DNA from: Gammaproteobacteria bacterium
Lineage (GTDB): Bacteria > Pseudomonadota > Gammaproteobacteria > Arenicellales > Poriferihabitantaceae
Assembly (NCBI GenBank): GCA_009839585.1
Contig: VXPI01000191.1
Span: forward strand, 1-6,978
Length of the DNA: 6,978 nucleotides
Direction: 5' to 3'
Below the pieces are notes generated by a model. The model did no database searches and had not been told where the DNA came from. It saw nothing but the letters and a program-made list of their open reading frames with translations. The translations under genes were made by a program, and so were the position numbers. Positions 1 to 6,745 of the stretch are shown here, piece after piece. Every line of letters begins with the position of its first letter. Position 1 is the first letter of the stretch.

Positions 1-211
1 GTATCGGGATATCCGGTGTAATTTTCTCTAGTGCGGCCTGAATAATCTCGTGGGACCGAAGATCAGCAAGGGTCAGCGGTGAACCGTCCTGCTTGTAGTT
101 AACGGACAAGTCAGGGTTGTCATAGACATTCAGGATTTCCCGACCCGCCGATATAGCGATGTCCGTAACCTGCCCCAGAAGATGACGGTCAATCTTTCTC
201 TTTACATTCAT
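1..211 (-). CDS. cysQ: 3'(2'),5'-bisphosphate nucleotidase CysQ, N-terminal part (cut by window edge)
   Basis: Only the first 70 codons are present; the gene runs off the left edge. CysQ hydrolyses 3'-phosphoadenosine 5'-phosphate (PAP), the by-product of sulfate assimilation, to AMP. It belongs to the Mg-dependent, Li-sensitive inositol monophosphatase fold family. The visible part aligns with the start of E. coli CysQ as I remember it: a helical opening (SAGREILNVYDN, residues 21-32), then SPLTLAD (44-50, matching SPVTAAD), then a helix ending in TPDIPI (65-70, matching TPDVPV). The metal-binding Glu/Asp motifs (SEE, DPLDGT) lie beyond the edge, so activity cannot be judged. The start is the ATG at 209-211. 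Its Shine-Dalgarno is poor; the nearest purine-rich stretch is about 20 nt upstream. It diverges from zapE. A related inositol-phosphatase paralogue is less likely. Confidence 0.85.
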   Translation of the reverse strand, partial: MNVKRKIDRHLLGQVTDIAISAGREILNVYDNPDLSVNYKQDGSPLTLADLRSHEIIQAALEKITPDIPI

Positions 212-308
212 AATCACTGAGGTTTTGAATTTTCCTGAAGCCAAACGAAACAATCTGCCACAAGCAGGACCAGTCATGCCCAATTGCCGCATCCCGGCAG
301 ATTGCCTA

Positions 309-337
309 TTGTCATTTCAGTTTATCATGACTATAAA
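309..337 (+). promoter_or_regulatory. Sigma70-like promoter upstream of zapE
   Basis: TTGTCA at 309-314 (5 of 6 matches to the -35 consensus) is followed, after exactly 17 bp, by TATAAA at 332-337 (5 of 6 matches to the -10 consensus). Transcription would begin near position 344, giving a leader of about 43 nt before the ATG at 387. This also bears on the zapE start, because in-frame ATGs at 225, 276 and 327 would lie upstream of the transcript. The assignment is by consensus matching only. Confidence 0.6.
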
Positions 338-366
338 TAACCCGACCCGAATATCCGGCTTTCGAC

Positions 367-384
367 AATTTGCCAAATTTGCCA
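367..384 (+). repeat. Perfect tandem 9-bp repeat before the zapE start
   Basis: AATTTGCCA occurs twice back to back (367-375 and 376-384), ending 2 nt before the ATG at 387. It occupies the place where a Shine-Dalgarno sequence would be, and no Shine-Dalgarno is visible there. The core AATTTGCCAAATT is palindromic except for its centre, so an operator is possible. It would lie downstream of the predicted transcription start. Function unknown. Confidence 0.5.
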
Positions 385-386
385 AT

Positions 387-1496
387 ATGACCTCTTCCAT
401 CAGCCAAAATCCACCGTCAAGGCTATATCAGAAACTACTGGATGATGGCACCCTCAGCGCCGACCCATCGCAAGATCAGGCACTTCGGCAACTCGACTGT
501 CTGCATCATGAATTGATGAGCGGCACTCGAATGAGCTTGTCAAGCAAGCTGAAAATACTGCTGGCAGGCAACAAAAGGAAACAGCCTTCGGGATGTTACC
601 TGTGGGGCGATGTTGGAACCGGGAAAACCCTGCTCATGGATTTGTTCACCTCCAGCCTGCCACCAGCAATCGTGTATCGCACCCACTTTCATCGCTTCAT
701 GCGATCGGCCCATCACGAAAAAAACCTGATCAAGGAGGAAACCGATCCCTTGAAGAGGGTAGCAAAAGATCTGCTCGGGCATTGTCGCGTGCTTTGCCTA
801 GATGAATTCACGGTCTCCGACATCGCCGATGCCATGATCATGTCAACCCTGCTCGGCCACCTGTTCAAGCGGGGCATTACTCTGGTAACCACTTCGAATA
901 CCCCACCGGATAACCTCTACTGGGGAGGACTTCAGCGAGACCGGTTTTTGCCGGCTATCGAATTGATCAAGAACCATACAATCAGTATCGAAGTTGATAA
1001 TGACAAGGATTACCGCTTGGAATACCTAAGTGGAACCGATACATTTATGGTTCCGCCGACGAATGAGACTGAAGCATTCCTCAAGTCCGCCTTTCTTCAT
1101 TTGGCAGGGCCAAACCCCGTCTTCCATACGGAACTGGAAATCAACGGCCGCCTCCTTGACGTCGAGGCTCTGGGATCTGATACCGTCTGGTTTGCCTTCC
1201 CGGCGATTTGCCAGACCCACAGGTCGAATTCGGATTACATCGAAATTGCCCAGCAATTCCATACCGTAATCGTCAGCGACATACCAGGGCTTGGGCCGGA
1301 TATGGATGATTCTGCCCGACGGTTCATCGAACTGATTGATGAACTGTATGATCGCAGCGTGAATTTGCTGGCTTCATCGGAACACCACCCGAAAGACATC
1401 TATCATGGCAGGCGGCTCATGAAGGCATTTCAACGAACTGCGAGCCGCCTGGTTGAAATGTCCTCTGCCGACTATCTCTCATCACCGCATAAATAA
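387..1496 (+). CDS. zapE: Cell division protein ZapE (AFG1-like P-loop ATPase)
   Basis: ZapE is an AFG1/LACE1-family AAA+-like ATPase. In E. coli it associates with the Z-ring and modulates FtsZ bundling under stress. From the ATG at 387 the protein is 369 residues, close to E. coli ZapE (about 375). Walker A is GDVGTGKT (residues 74-81), Walker B is VLCLDEF with D139 and E140, a sensor-like TTSN ends at N171, and the family motif GLQRDRFLPAI (around 181-191) carries the likely arginine finger. The C-terminus has the family ending FIELIDELYDRSV and FQRTASRLVEM. The frame is open back to 225, but homology begins just after M55 of that frame and the extension would nearly touch cysQ, so I chose 387. 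An ATG at 276 has a better Shine-Dalgarno (AGGA, 6 nt away) and is the main alternative. The MFS transporter gene follows after 8 bp. Confidence 0.93.
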   Translation: MTSSISQNPPSRLYQKLLDDGTLSADPSQDQALRQLDCLHHELMSGTRMSLSSKLKILLAGNKRKQPSGCYLWGDVGTGKTLLMDLFTSSLPPAIVYRTHFHRFMRSAHHEKNLIKEETDPLKRVAKDLLGHCRVLCLDEFTVSDIADAMIMSTLLGHLFKRGITLVTTSNTPPDNLYWGGLQRDRFLPAIELIKNHTISIEVDNDKDYRLEYLSGTDTFMVPPTNETEAFLKSAFLHLAGPNPVFHTELEINGRLLDVEALGSDTVWFAFPAICQTHRSNSDYIEIAQQFHTVIVSDIPGLGPDMDDSARRFIELIDELYDRSVNLLASSEHHPKDIYHGRRLMKAFQRTASRLVEMSSADYLSSPHK

Positions 1497-1504
1497 CCCG
1501 GAAC

Positions 1505-2731
1505 ATGTTTCGCTCACCAACCCAGGCCACTCCACATGCCGAATTCGTGACCGTGATGGCGTTCATGATGGCCCTGGTCGCAATGTCCACCGACATCATG
1601 CTCCCGGCACTTGGGCATATCAATCAGGACTTGTCGACATCCCAACCCAACGATCGACAACTTGTCATTGTCATGCTGTTCTTTGGCATGGCCTGCGGGC
1701 AAATACTCTGGGGACCGCTTTCCGACAGTTTTGGACGAAGACCTGCCATACATTCCGGTTCTGTGGTATTCATGGCAGGCTGTCTGATCAGTATCCTGTC
1801 CCAGAGCATGGAGATGATGTTATTCGGGAGGTTCTGCCAGGGTCTCGGTGCAGCGTCAGCAAGGGTAGTAACCATGGCCATGATCCGGGACCGGTTTTCA
1901 GGAGAGCAGATGGCTCGAGTGCTCTCGGTAATCATGTCGGCGTTTATCCTGATTCCCATGTTGGCACCAGCAATAGGCCAAGCCATTCTTTGGACGAGCA
2001 CCTGGAGAATGATTTTCGTCGCCATTCTGGTTTATGGGCTGGGCATTCAAGTCTGGTTTTTCCTGAGACAGCCGGAAACCCTGAGTATTGATCAACGGCC
2101 GCCCTTCACATTCAGGACAGTGCGTGATGCCTTCATGGCAATTTGCCGGCACCATGCTACCAGCCTCTACACTTTGTCCGCGGTCTTTGTGTTCGGGTTT
2201 TTTGTCGGGTATCTGTCGTTTTCACAACAATTGTTTCAGGAGTTTTATACAACGGGGGACCGATTCGCGCTGTACTTTGCAGTCCTTGCTCTATCTATTG
2301 GCATTGCCATGTTCGCAAACTCTCTTCTGCTCTCCCGCTATGGCATGCACAGACTCAGTTTGGCCGGATTGATAGCCTTGATAGCTGTTGCTGCGATTTT
2401 CTTGACTCTGACAATCCTGTATGGGGGCAAGCCACCGTTTGAGATTACTTTTGGATTGCTGTTTGCATACTTCCTGCCGACCGGGATATTATTCATCAAC
2501 ATGAACACGTTGGCGCTTGAGCCGCACGGTAGAATTGCCGGAATGGCGAGCACTGTCATCAACACGCTGGTCACTCTGGGAGCCTTGATTATCGGCGTCG
2601 CAATCGCCCAGACATTCAATGCCACCCTTTATCCGTTTGCGACTGGATCCCTGGTGTGTAGCATCCTGTCCTTAGGCGCTTATTATCTTGCCTCCAGACA
2701 GTTTCAGAAGCTCTCTGACCAAACCGACTGA
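1505..2731 (+). CDS. Bcr/CflA-family MFS drug efflux transporter
   Basis: A 408-residue inner-membrane protein of the DHA1 drug:H+ antiporter type, closest in my recollection to E. coli Bcr (bicyclomycin/sulfonamide resistance) and CflA. About 12 hydrophobic segments are visible, roughly at 15-36, 52-72, 80-100, 104-124, 136-158, 166-187, 218-238, 254-276, 284-306, 313-333, 344-369 and 376-396. MFS signatures are clear: TDIMLPALG at the end of the first segment (29-37), motif A GPLSDSFGRRP (70-80), motif B-like RFCQG (109-113) and a motif C-like APAIG (154-158). The central loop near 188-205 contains RQPETL, as in Bcr (KETLPPERR). The ATG lies 8 nt after the zapE stop with only a weak GGA ahead of it, suggesting translation from a shared message. 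The real substrate cannot be inferred from sequence. Confidence 0.9.
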   Translation: MFRSPTQATPHAEFVTVMAFMMALVAMSTDIMLPALGHINQDLSTSQPNDRQLVIVMLFFGMACGQILWGPLSDSFGRRPAIHSGSVVFMAGCLISILSQSMEMMLFGRFCQGLGAASARVVTMAMIRDRFSGEQMARVLSVIMSAFILIPMLAPAIGQAILWTSTWRMIFVAILVYGLGIQVWFFLRQPETLSIDQRPPFTFRTVRDAFMAICRHHATSLYTLSAVFVFGFFVGYLSFSQQLFQEFYTTGDRFALYFAVLALSIGIAMFANSLLLSRYGMHRLSLAGLIALIAVAAIFLTLTILYGGKPPFEITFGLLFAYFLPTGILFINMNTLALEPHGRIAGMASTVINTLVTLGALIIGVAIAQTFNATLYPFATGSLVCSILSLGAYYLASRQFQKLSDQTD

Positions 2732-2739
2732 GGCCAGAA

Positions 2740-3819
2740 TCACCTGCACCCGTTGATGAACCCGATTGGGTCGGACGGATCAATGCCATCCATGAAAACC
2801 TTGCCCCGATCGGGATGGGCGACCTGATAAACCAGCCCAAGCCAGTTATTGATCATGGCCTTGCCAGTATCCGACCAGGTTATATCCACCATTGCTTCAA
2901 GTTCCCGGTCCGGAAACGGCTGCAAGTTTCCGTAGCCAGCCTGACAGGCTTTCACTTCCGCCCTGAATGCTTCGGCATGTTCTTTGGCCTGACCCTTGAA
3001 GTAGTTCTCCGGTAGCGGCGGATAATCAGCCCGTATACCCCCGATATAGCGGTCTACTTCACGTTTGTATTCCTTTAGCAGACTGATCTTGTCATACTCT
3101 GGATGGCCCTGAAAAAACACAAACCGCAACCCATCTGCACTGACGCCAAGATGCAGGCTGGAAACCTTCCCTTCAGCCAGAACAACCAGGCCAGCCTCCT
3201 CAAACTGGCCGGAATTGACTTCGTAAACATGCGAGTGGGGAGCATCAAACCTGCTGTCTATATTGCTGGTGATCGGATGCATCTTGCCAGTCAGACGATG
3301 GGAGTATACCCCCCAGCGTTTTTCGGGAAGCGGATACCGTTCAATTCCATAGAGCATCTGGACAATGGCATGGGTTGCCAGACATGAGCACATGACCGAA
3401 CAGACATTGTCCTTTGCCCAGTGGACCACCTCTTCGAGAGGGCTCCAGAACGGCTCGTCCGTAATATCCGTCAAGGCCGGATTTGCTCCCGATAGAATCA
3501 ATGCATCAAGGCCTTGTTCGCGAATCGCTTCAAAGGAAGTGTAATACTGATTTATATGTTCCGCCGCAGTACCATCTCTTGGAATCTCCGGAAAGGTAAA
3601 TGGGTGGATAATGAATTGGGCAATTCGATTGCATGAACCAACCAGTCTCAGGAACTGTCTTTCGGTAGCCTCAAGTGCCGCATCAGGCATCATATTCAAC
3701 AAGCCGATATGAAGCTCCCGAATATCCTGGGAAGTAGCGCGGTCCCGGGTAAGAATCTCCTGCCCTTCATCACGCAGTCGCCGAAAACTCGGCAATGGAC
3801 TTGTTTCAACCAGAGGCAT
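2740..3819 (-). CDS. metA: Homoserine O-acyltransferase, MetA family (divergent)
   Basis: MetA-family (HTS) enzymes activate homoserine by transferring a succinyl or acetyl group from CoA, the first committed step of methionine synthesis in the cytoplasm. Aligned by eye to E. coli MetA, the catalytic residues are present: nucleophile C146 (CSCLATHA), H239 and E241 (GHPEYD), K167 (PEKRWGVY), S196 (APHSH) and R253. The protein is 359 residues against 309 in E. coli, with most of the extra length near 260-300. Two sites differ. The motif after LNMMP (41-45) is DAALEATERQF, with a 2-residue insertion and no lysines where E. coli has KKIETENQF. The acyl-CoA specificity position (E. coli G111) aligns to A115. 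Succinyl versus acetyl is therefore undecided, and a related acyltransferase role is possible. It is the last gene of the midA-uppP-kinase-metA run. The start ATG has no clear Shine-Dalgarno. The gene ends 8 bp from the stop of the convergent transporter. Confidence 0.86.
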   Translation of the reverse strand: MPLVETSPLPSFRRLRDEGQEILTRDRATSQDIRELHIGLLNMMPDAALEATERQFLRLVGSCNRIAQFIIHPFTFPEIPRDGTAAEHINQYYTSFEAIREQGLDALILSGANPALTDITDEPFWSPLEEVVHWAKDNVCSVMCSCLATHAIVQMLYGIERYPLPEKRWGVYSHRLTGKMHPITSNIDSRFDAPHSHVYEVNSGQFEEAGLVVLAEGKVSSLHLGVSADGLRFVFFQGHPEYDKISLLKEYKREVDRYIGGIRADYPPLPENYFKGQAKEHAEAFRAEVKACQAGYGNLQPFPDRELEAMVDITWSDTGKAMINNWLGLVYQVAHPDRGKVFMDGIDPSDPIGFINGCR

Positions 3820-3847
3820 AATTCGATCAGGGAAGTTGCCGATGAGT

Positions 3848-3886
3848 CTATCGATTCAGAATCAGGATCCGGGGTTTTTCAGTCAT
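3848..3886 (-). CDS. Possible 12-residue leader ORF before metA
   Basis: Within the 85-nt gap between the kinase-like gene and metA lies ATG...TAG encoding MTEKPRILILNR. It is preceded by TGAGG with GAGG 5 nt from the ATG, a better ribosome binding site than metA itself has. The stop lies 28 nt before the metA ATG and in another frame, so it could couple translation or act as a leader peptide. It contains only the initiating methionine and no run of one amino acid, so classic attenuation by methionine codons is not supported. An ORF this short could arise by chance. Confidence 0.25.
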   Translation of the reverse strand: MTEKPRILILNR

Positions 3887-3904
3887 GACAACCTCAGTCT
3901 TCAC

Positions 3905-4750
3905 TCAGGATAGATCGTCAAGCGCATGACACAAGAGATCCATAATGTCGGCTTCATCTTTCAGCCCCCATATTTTCTCCGCTTCAATGGTGTATCCATA
4001 TTTTTCGGCAATCCGTTCATACTGGGGCCTTCGATAGTCGATCAACAGGGGAAAAACCCAGCGTACGAATTCTTCAGGATCAACTTGATCGGCAAACTGC
4101 ATCGAGTTCTCTTCAAGATACTGGGCGAGATGCTGTTCCAGAAAATCGTCTTCGTAACACAATGGTTTTGGCTTGCTGATTGCCCGGTCTATCAGAACAT
4201 GCTCTAAAGATTCATCCGCATGAAGATAGACCACTACACTGATTGCCGACAAGCGCTCCCAGCATTCGGTGTCGGTCAGGGAGCACACGCTACCGCCGGC
4301 ATCATTGATGAAATGAGGGTATCCGTAGATATTCCGCGATTTCTGCATGAAAACCTCGACATCACGCATGGCGTGATTTTCTGCATCCCGGAAAATCGCC
4401 TGACGACGCTTGAATTCATCGATACTCAATCCCCCCTTGGCAGGGTCACCAGCCATACCCAGAAAACTGGACACGGAAAATTGATGCTCAAAGGTAAAAT
4501 TATTCCGGATATAAATCGAGTCTGTCTGCAACAGGTGCCTGAGATACGGGTCTTGCATGGCCACCCGCTTTACTTCATCAAGAATTGGCTCATCCAGATA
4601 CCGGGTAGCAATGCGGTAGTCTCCCGAATAATGAAACCACGAATTCCGGGGCAGTTTCAGTGAAAAAGCCGTTTTCCCCACACCGGACATGCCAAGCAGG
4701 GTAATGACCTTGTTTGGCGTTTCCATAAATTGTTTGGCAGTCATCTTCAT
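3905..4750 (-). CDS. Uncharacterised P-loop NTPase, small-molecule-kinase-like
   Basis: I do not recognise a characterised function. From the ATG at 4750 the protein is 281 residues, soluble, and begins with a strand plus Walker A: VITLLGMSGVGKT (15-27), the arrangement seen in adenylate/shikimate-kinase-like P-loop proteins. Next comes a conserved-looking FHYSGDYRIATRYLDEPI (39-56), in the place where nucleotide kinases bind substrate. Then come DSIYIRNNFTF (77-87), FKRRQAIFRDAE (113-124), a FINDAGGSVCSL segment (147-158), the strand VVVYLH (172-177), which is a possible Walker-B-like strand without the acidic ending, and DPEEFVRWVFPLL (224-236). From memory, similar proteins annotated only as 'ATPase' occur in other Proteobacteria. 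The frame is open to 4858, but that would add 36 residues overlapping uppP and unlike the rest; GGGA lies 9 nt before the 4750 ATG. ATGs at 4744 and 4726 are alternatives. It sits 31 nt after uppP and 85 nt before metA. Confidence 0.8.
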   Translation of the reverse strand: MKMTAKQFMETPNKVITLLGMSGVGKTAFSLKLPRNSWFHYSGDYRIATRYLDEPILDEVKRVAMQDPYLRHLLQTDSIYIRNNFTFEHQFSVSSFLGMAGDPAKGGLSIDEFKRRQAIFRDAENHAMRDVEVFMQKSRNIYGYPHFINDAGGSVCSLTDTECWERLSAISVVVYLHADESLEHVLIDRAISKPKPLCYEDDFLEQHLAQYLEENSMQFADQVDPEEFVRWVFPLLIDYRRPQYERIAEKYGYTIEAEKIWGLKDEADIMDLLCHALDDLS

Positions 4751-4781
4751 GGGTGCATATCCCGGTCTGGACAGATGGATT

Positions 4782-5579
4782 CTACATGAACAGATACAGA
4801 ATAATGACACCGAGAGCCAGTCGATACCAGACAAATGGCATGAGGCTGAAGCGCTCAAGATAGCGAAGAAAATAACGAATGCACAAAAACGCTACCGATG
4901 CGGATAGGCCAATCGCGACAAGCAGTTTCGACCAATCTACCGGATTGGGGTCAGTTATCAACTGATATCCCTCCCAACCCCCGGCGATCAGAATCACCGG
5001 AGCAGCCATCAAGAATGAAAATCTTGCCGCGGCCTGTCGAGTCAGGCCCATGGCCATACCGGCGGTCAGGGTCACGCCAGAGCGGGATGTGCCGGGAATC
5101 AGGGCCAGTATCTGAATCAAGCCGATCAGAAGCATATCCAGAGTACGAATTTCCCTGAATTCACGTGTGCGGCGTCCCCACAAATCCGCAACACCCAGCA
5201 ATAATCCAAATCCGATGGTCGCAATGGCAATGGAGATGGGGTTACGTGCAAGCGTACTCACTACTCCCTCAATCAGAAAGCCCACCAACCCGATAAGAAC
5301 CGTGGCAAAAAGAATGCACCAGGCCATATTGCTGTGAAAGGTGGACTGCCTCGTGCTGATCGATCGAATCCATTCACGAACCAGCAGTCGGAAATCTGCA
5401 TGGAAATAGCCAAGCACCGCTATCAGGGTCCCAACATGGACAGCTGTATCAAAAGCAAGTCCCTGATCCGACCAGCCCAGCATGGAAGGAGTTAAAGCCA
5501 AATGCCCGGAACTCGAAACCGGTAGAAATTCGGTGAGGCCCTGCAGAATCGATAGCCAAATTACCTGATACCAGTCCAT
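4782..5579 (-). CDS. uppP: Undecaprenyl-diphosphate phosphatase UppP (BacA)
   Basis: UppP is an integral membrane enzyme that removes a phosphate from undecaprenyl diphosphate, regenerating the lipid carrier for peptidoglycan and other envelope polymers. Its overexpression gives bacitracin resistance. The 265-residue protein has the usual family length, multiple hydrophobic segments and both signatures: QGLTEFLPVSSSGH (13-26, with the QxxxE acidic motif, the serine cluster and H26) and PGTSRSGVT (162-170, with R166). The hydrophobic C-terminus ends in a short tail. I chose the ATG at 5577-5579 because the family typically starts at MDWxQ and an AGGA lies 9 nt upstream. A TTG 9 nt earlier (5588) directly abuts that AGGA and is a poor start. 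The ATG overlaps the midA stop by one base (TGATG), implying translational coupling. Confidence 0.95.
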   Translation of the reverse strand: MDWYQVIWLSILQGLTEFLPVSSSGHLALTPSMLGWSDQGLAFDTAVHVGTLIAVLGYFHADFRLLVREWIRSISTRQSTFHSNMAWCILFATVLIGLVGFLIEGVVSTLARNPISIAIATIGFGLLLGVADLWGRRTREFREIRTLDMLLIGLIQILALIPGTSRSGVTLTAGMAMGLTRQAAARFSFLMAAPVILIAGGWEGYQLITDPNPVDWSKLLVAIGLSASVAFLCIRYFLRYLERFSLMPFVWYRLALGVIILYLFM

Positions 5580-6745
5580 CACAGGCAATCCTGAACGTCC
5601 TTGAATGAAAAACCGGAAAGGCTGTGAGGATAGTTCCTTGACAATGCCAGCACCTTGAACAATTCTCCCATTTCGTGAGGAAGGGTCAGTTTCTTGATCT
5701 GCTGGGTGATTTCAAGCATCTGCTTCGACGGTGCCGCAAATCCGGATGGTGGCAGATCAAGTATGCCATTGGCAACCAGGAAGCAGGCCTGGCTACAGAA
5801 GCCCGCAATCCCGGCACCGGCCTGGCTACCCGCCTCGGCAATCGCCGTGAAATCGACATGTGCCGTAATGTCCTGTAATCCGGGACGAAGGAAAGGATCC
5901 ATGTTGGACTCATGGCGATAGTGGCACATGATCGTGCCATCTGTTCGGTCCGGATGAAAGTATTCATGCCTTGCAAACCCATAATCGATAATGATGACCA
6001 CCCCCTCTTCAAGTGCTGCCGAAATACTGGTTGTCCAATACTCAGCCTGGAGTCCCAATTCGCCCTGATATCCAGTGGGTAAATCCAGTTCCTTGAGGCG
6101 GGCAAGCACCGGGCCCTCAATCTGCGCACCTTCTTTCCAGTCCAGCAGTCCTTGATCAAGGCCTACCCCGAGTTCGACAATACTCCCTGAATTCCTGACT
6201 CGAAAACGCTTGACCGGCATTGCATCAAGCACTTCATTGGCAATCACCATACCGGTTATATTGTCTGGAATTTCATGGACCCATTCGATTACTGAAAGAA
6301 ATTCAGGAATCGAGTTTTCAAATAACGCTCGCTGTCGTTCGACCAGGTCACCACTGGTCTCAAGAATCAGGTATCGTTTTGGCAGAGCGGATTCCTGCAT
6401 CAGGCAAGTGAGTATATCGAGTGTCAACTGGCCGGTGCCTGCACCGAATTCCAGAATGATTGCGGATTCCGGATGGGTCAGGTTTTCGCGGATTTGCTGG
6501 TATTGTCTGGCCAGGCATCCTGCAAAAACATTGCCAAGCATCGGGGCAGTGATGTAATCTCCATCAGCGCCGAGCTTTACTGCACCGGTGCTGTAATACC
6601 CGTAACCCGGGGAATGCAGCACTTCGTGCATATATTGATCAAAACCGATCCATCCGCCACACTCATGGATAAGGTCGTGAATCCTCTCGACAACCCGCGA
6701 TGAATGGGCATCATGCTCTGCTCTTGTCTGACTGACTTGCGCCAA
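5579..6745 (-). CDS. midA: SAM-dependent methyltransferase, MidA/NDUFAF7 family (COG1565)
   Basis: A 388-residue class I SAM-dependent methyltransferase. The mitochondrial homologue NDUFAF7 (MidA) methylates an arginine of complex I subunit NDUFS2; the bacterial substrate is not established. Family marks in order: GGWIGFDQYM (30-39), SPGYGYYSTG (45-54), GDYITAP (62-68), SAM-binding motif I ILEFGAGTGQL (97-107), the signature ANEVLDAMPVKRF (169-181), VVIIIDYGF (about 249-257) and a GTIMCHYRH segment. The stretch after TAP is MLGNVF rather than the more usual E-(I/L)-SPLFG, a modest divergence. The start is a TTG at 6743-6745: the frame stays open upstream to 6908 but offers no ATG or GTG there or in the next 30 codons, and GAGAG lies 7 nt ahead of the TTG. 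It is the first gene of the minus-strand run and overlaps uppP by 1 nt. Confidence 0.9.
   Translation of the reverse strand: MAQVSQTRAEHDAHSSRVVERIHDLIHECGGWIGFDQYMHEVLHSPGYGYYSTGAVKLGADGDYITAPMLGNVFAGCLARQYQQIRENLTHPESAIILEFGAGTGQLTLDILTCLMQESALPKRYLILETSGDLVERQRALFENSIPEFLSVIEWVHEIPDNITGMVIANEVLDAMPVKRFRVRNSGSIVELGVGLDQGLLDWKEGAQIEGPVLARLKELDLPTGYQGELGLQAEYWTTSISAALEEGVVIIIDYGFARHEYFHPDRTDGTIMCHYRHESNMDPFLRPGLQDITAHVDFTAIAEAGSQAGAGIAGFCSQACFLVANGILDLPPSGFAAPSKQMLEITQQIKKLTLPHEMGELFKVLALSRNYPHSLSGFSFKDVQDCL
5589..5592 (-). promoter_or_regulatory. Ribosome binding site deciding the uppP start
   Basis: AGGA on the minus strand lies 9 nt before the ATG at 5579 and inside the last codons of midA. 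It directly touches the TTG at 5588, so it supports ATG initiation. Confidence 0.5.

Noticed and set aside
1453..2091. 212-codon plus-strand ORF overlapping the transporter gene in another frame
   Set aside because: It lies inside a clear 12-segment MFS gene. Its product is rich in His, Gly, Arg and Pro with no domain, as expected of an out-of-frame shadow.
2690..2760. Shared bidirectional terminator expected between the convergent transporter and metA genes
   Set aside because: Only 8 bp separate the stops, and I find no stem-loop with a U-tract nearby on either strand.
3820..3904. SAM-responsive riboswitch before metA
   Set aside because: The 85-nt gap lacks the multi-helix arrangement of SAM riboswitches, and no clear expression-platform hairpin is visible.
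4220..4663. 147-codon plus-strand ORF opposite the kinase-like gene
   Set aside because: Antisense to a P-loop protein with an intact Walker A. No motif or ribosome site of its own.
5686..6159. 157-codon minus-strand ORF inside midA
   Set aside because: Arg-rich, featureless translation in another frame of a gene with intact methyltransferase motifs.
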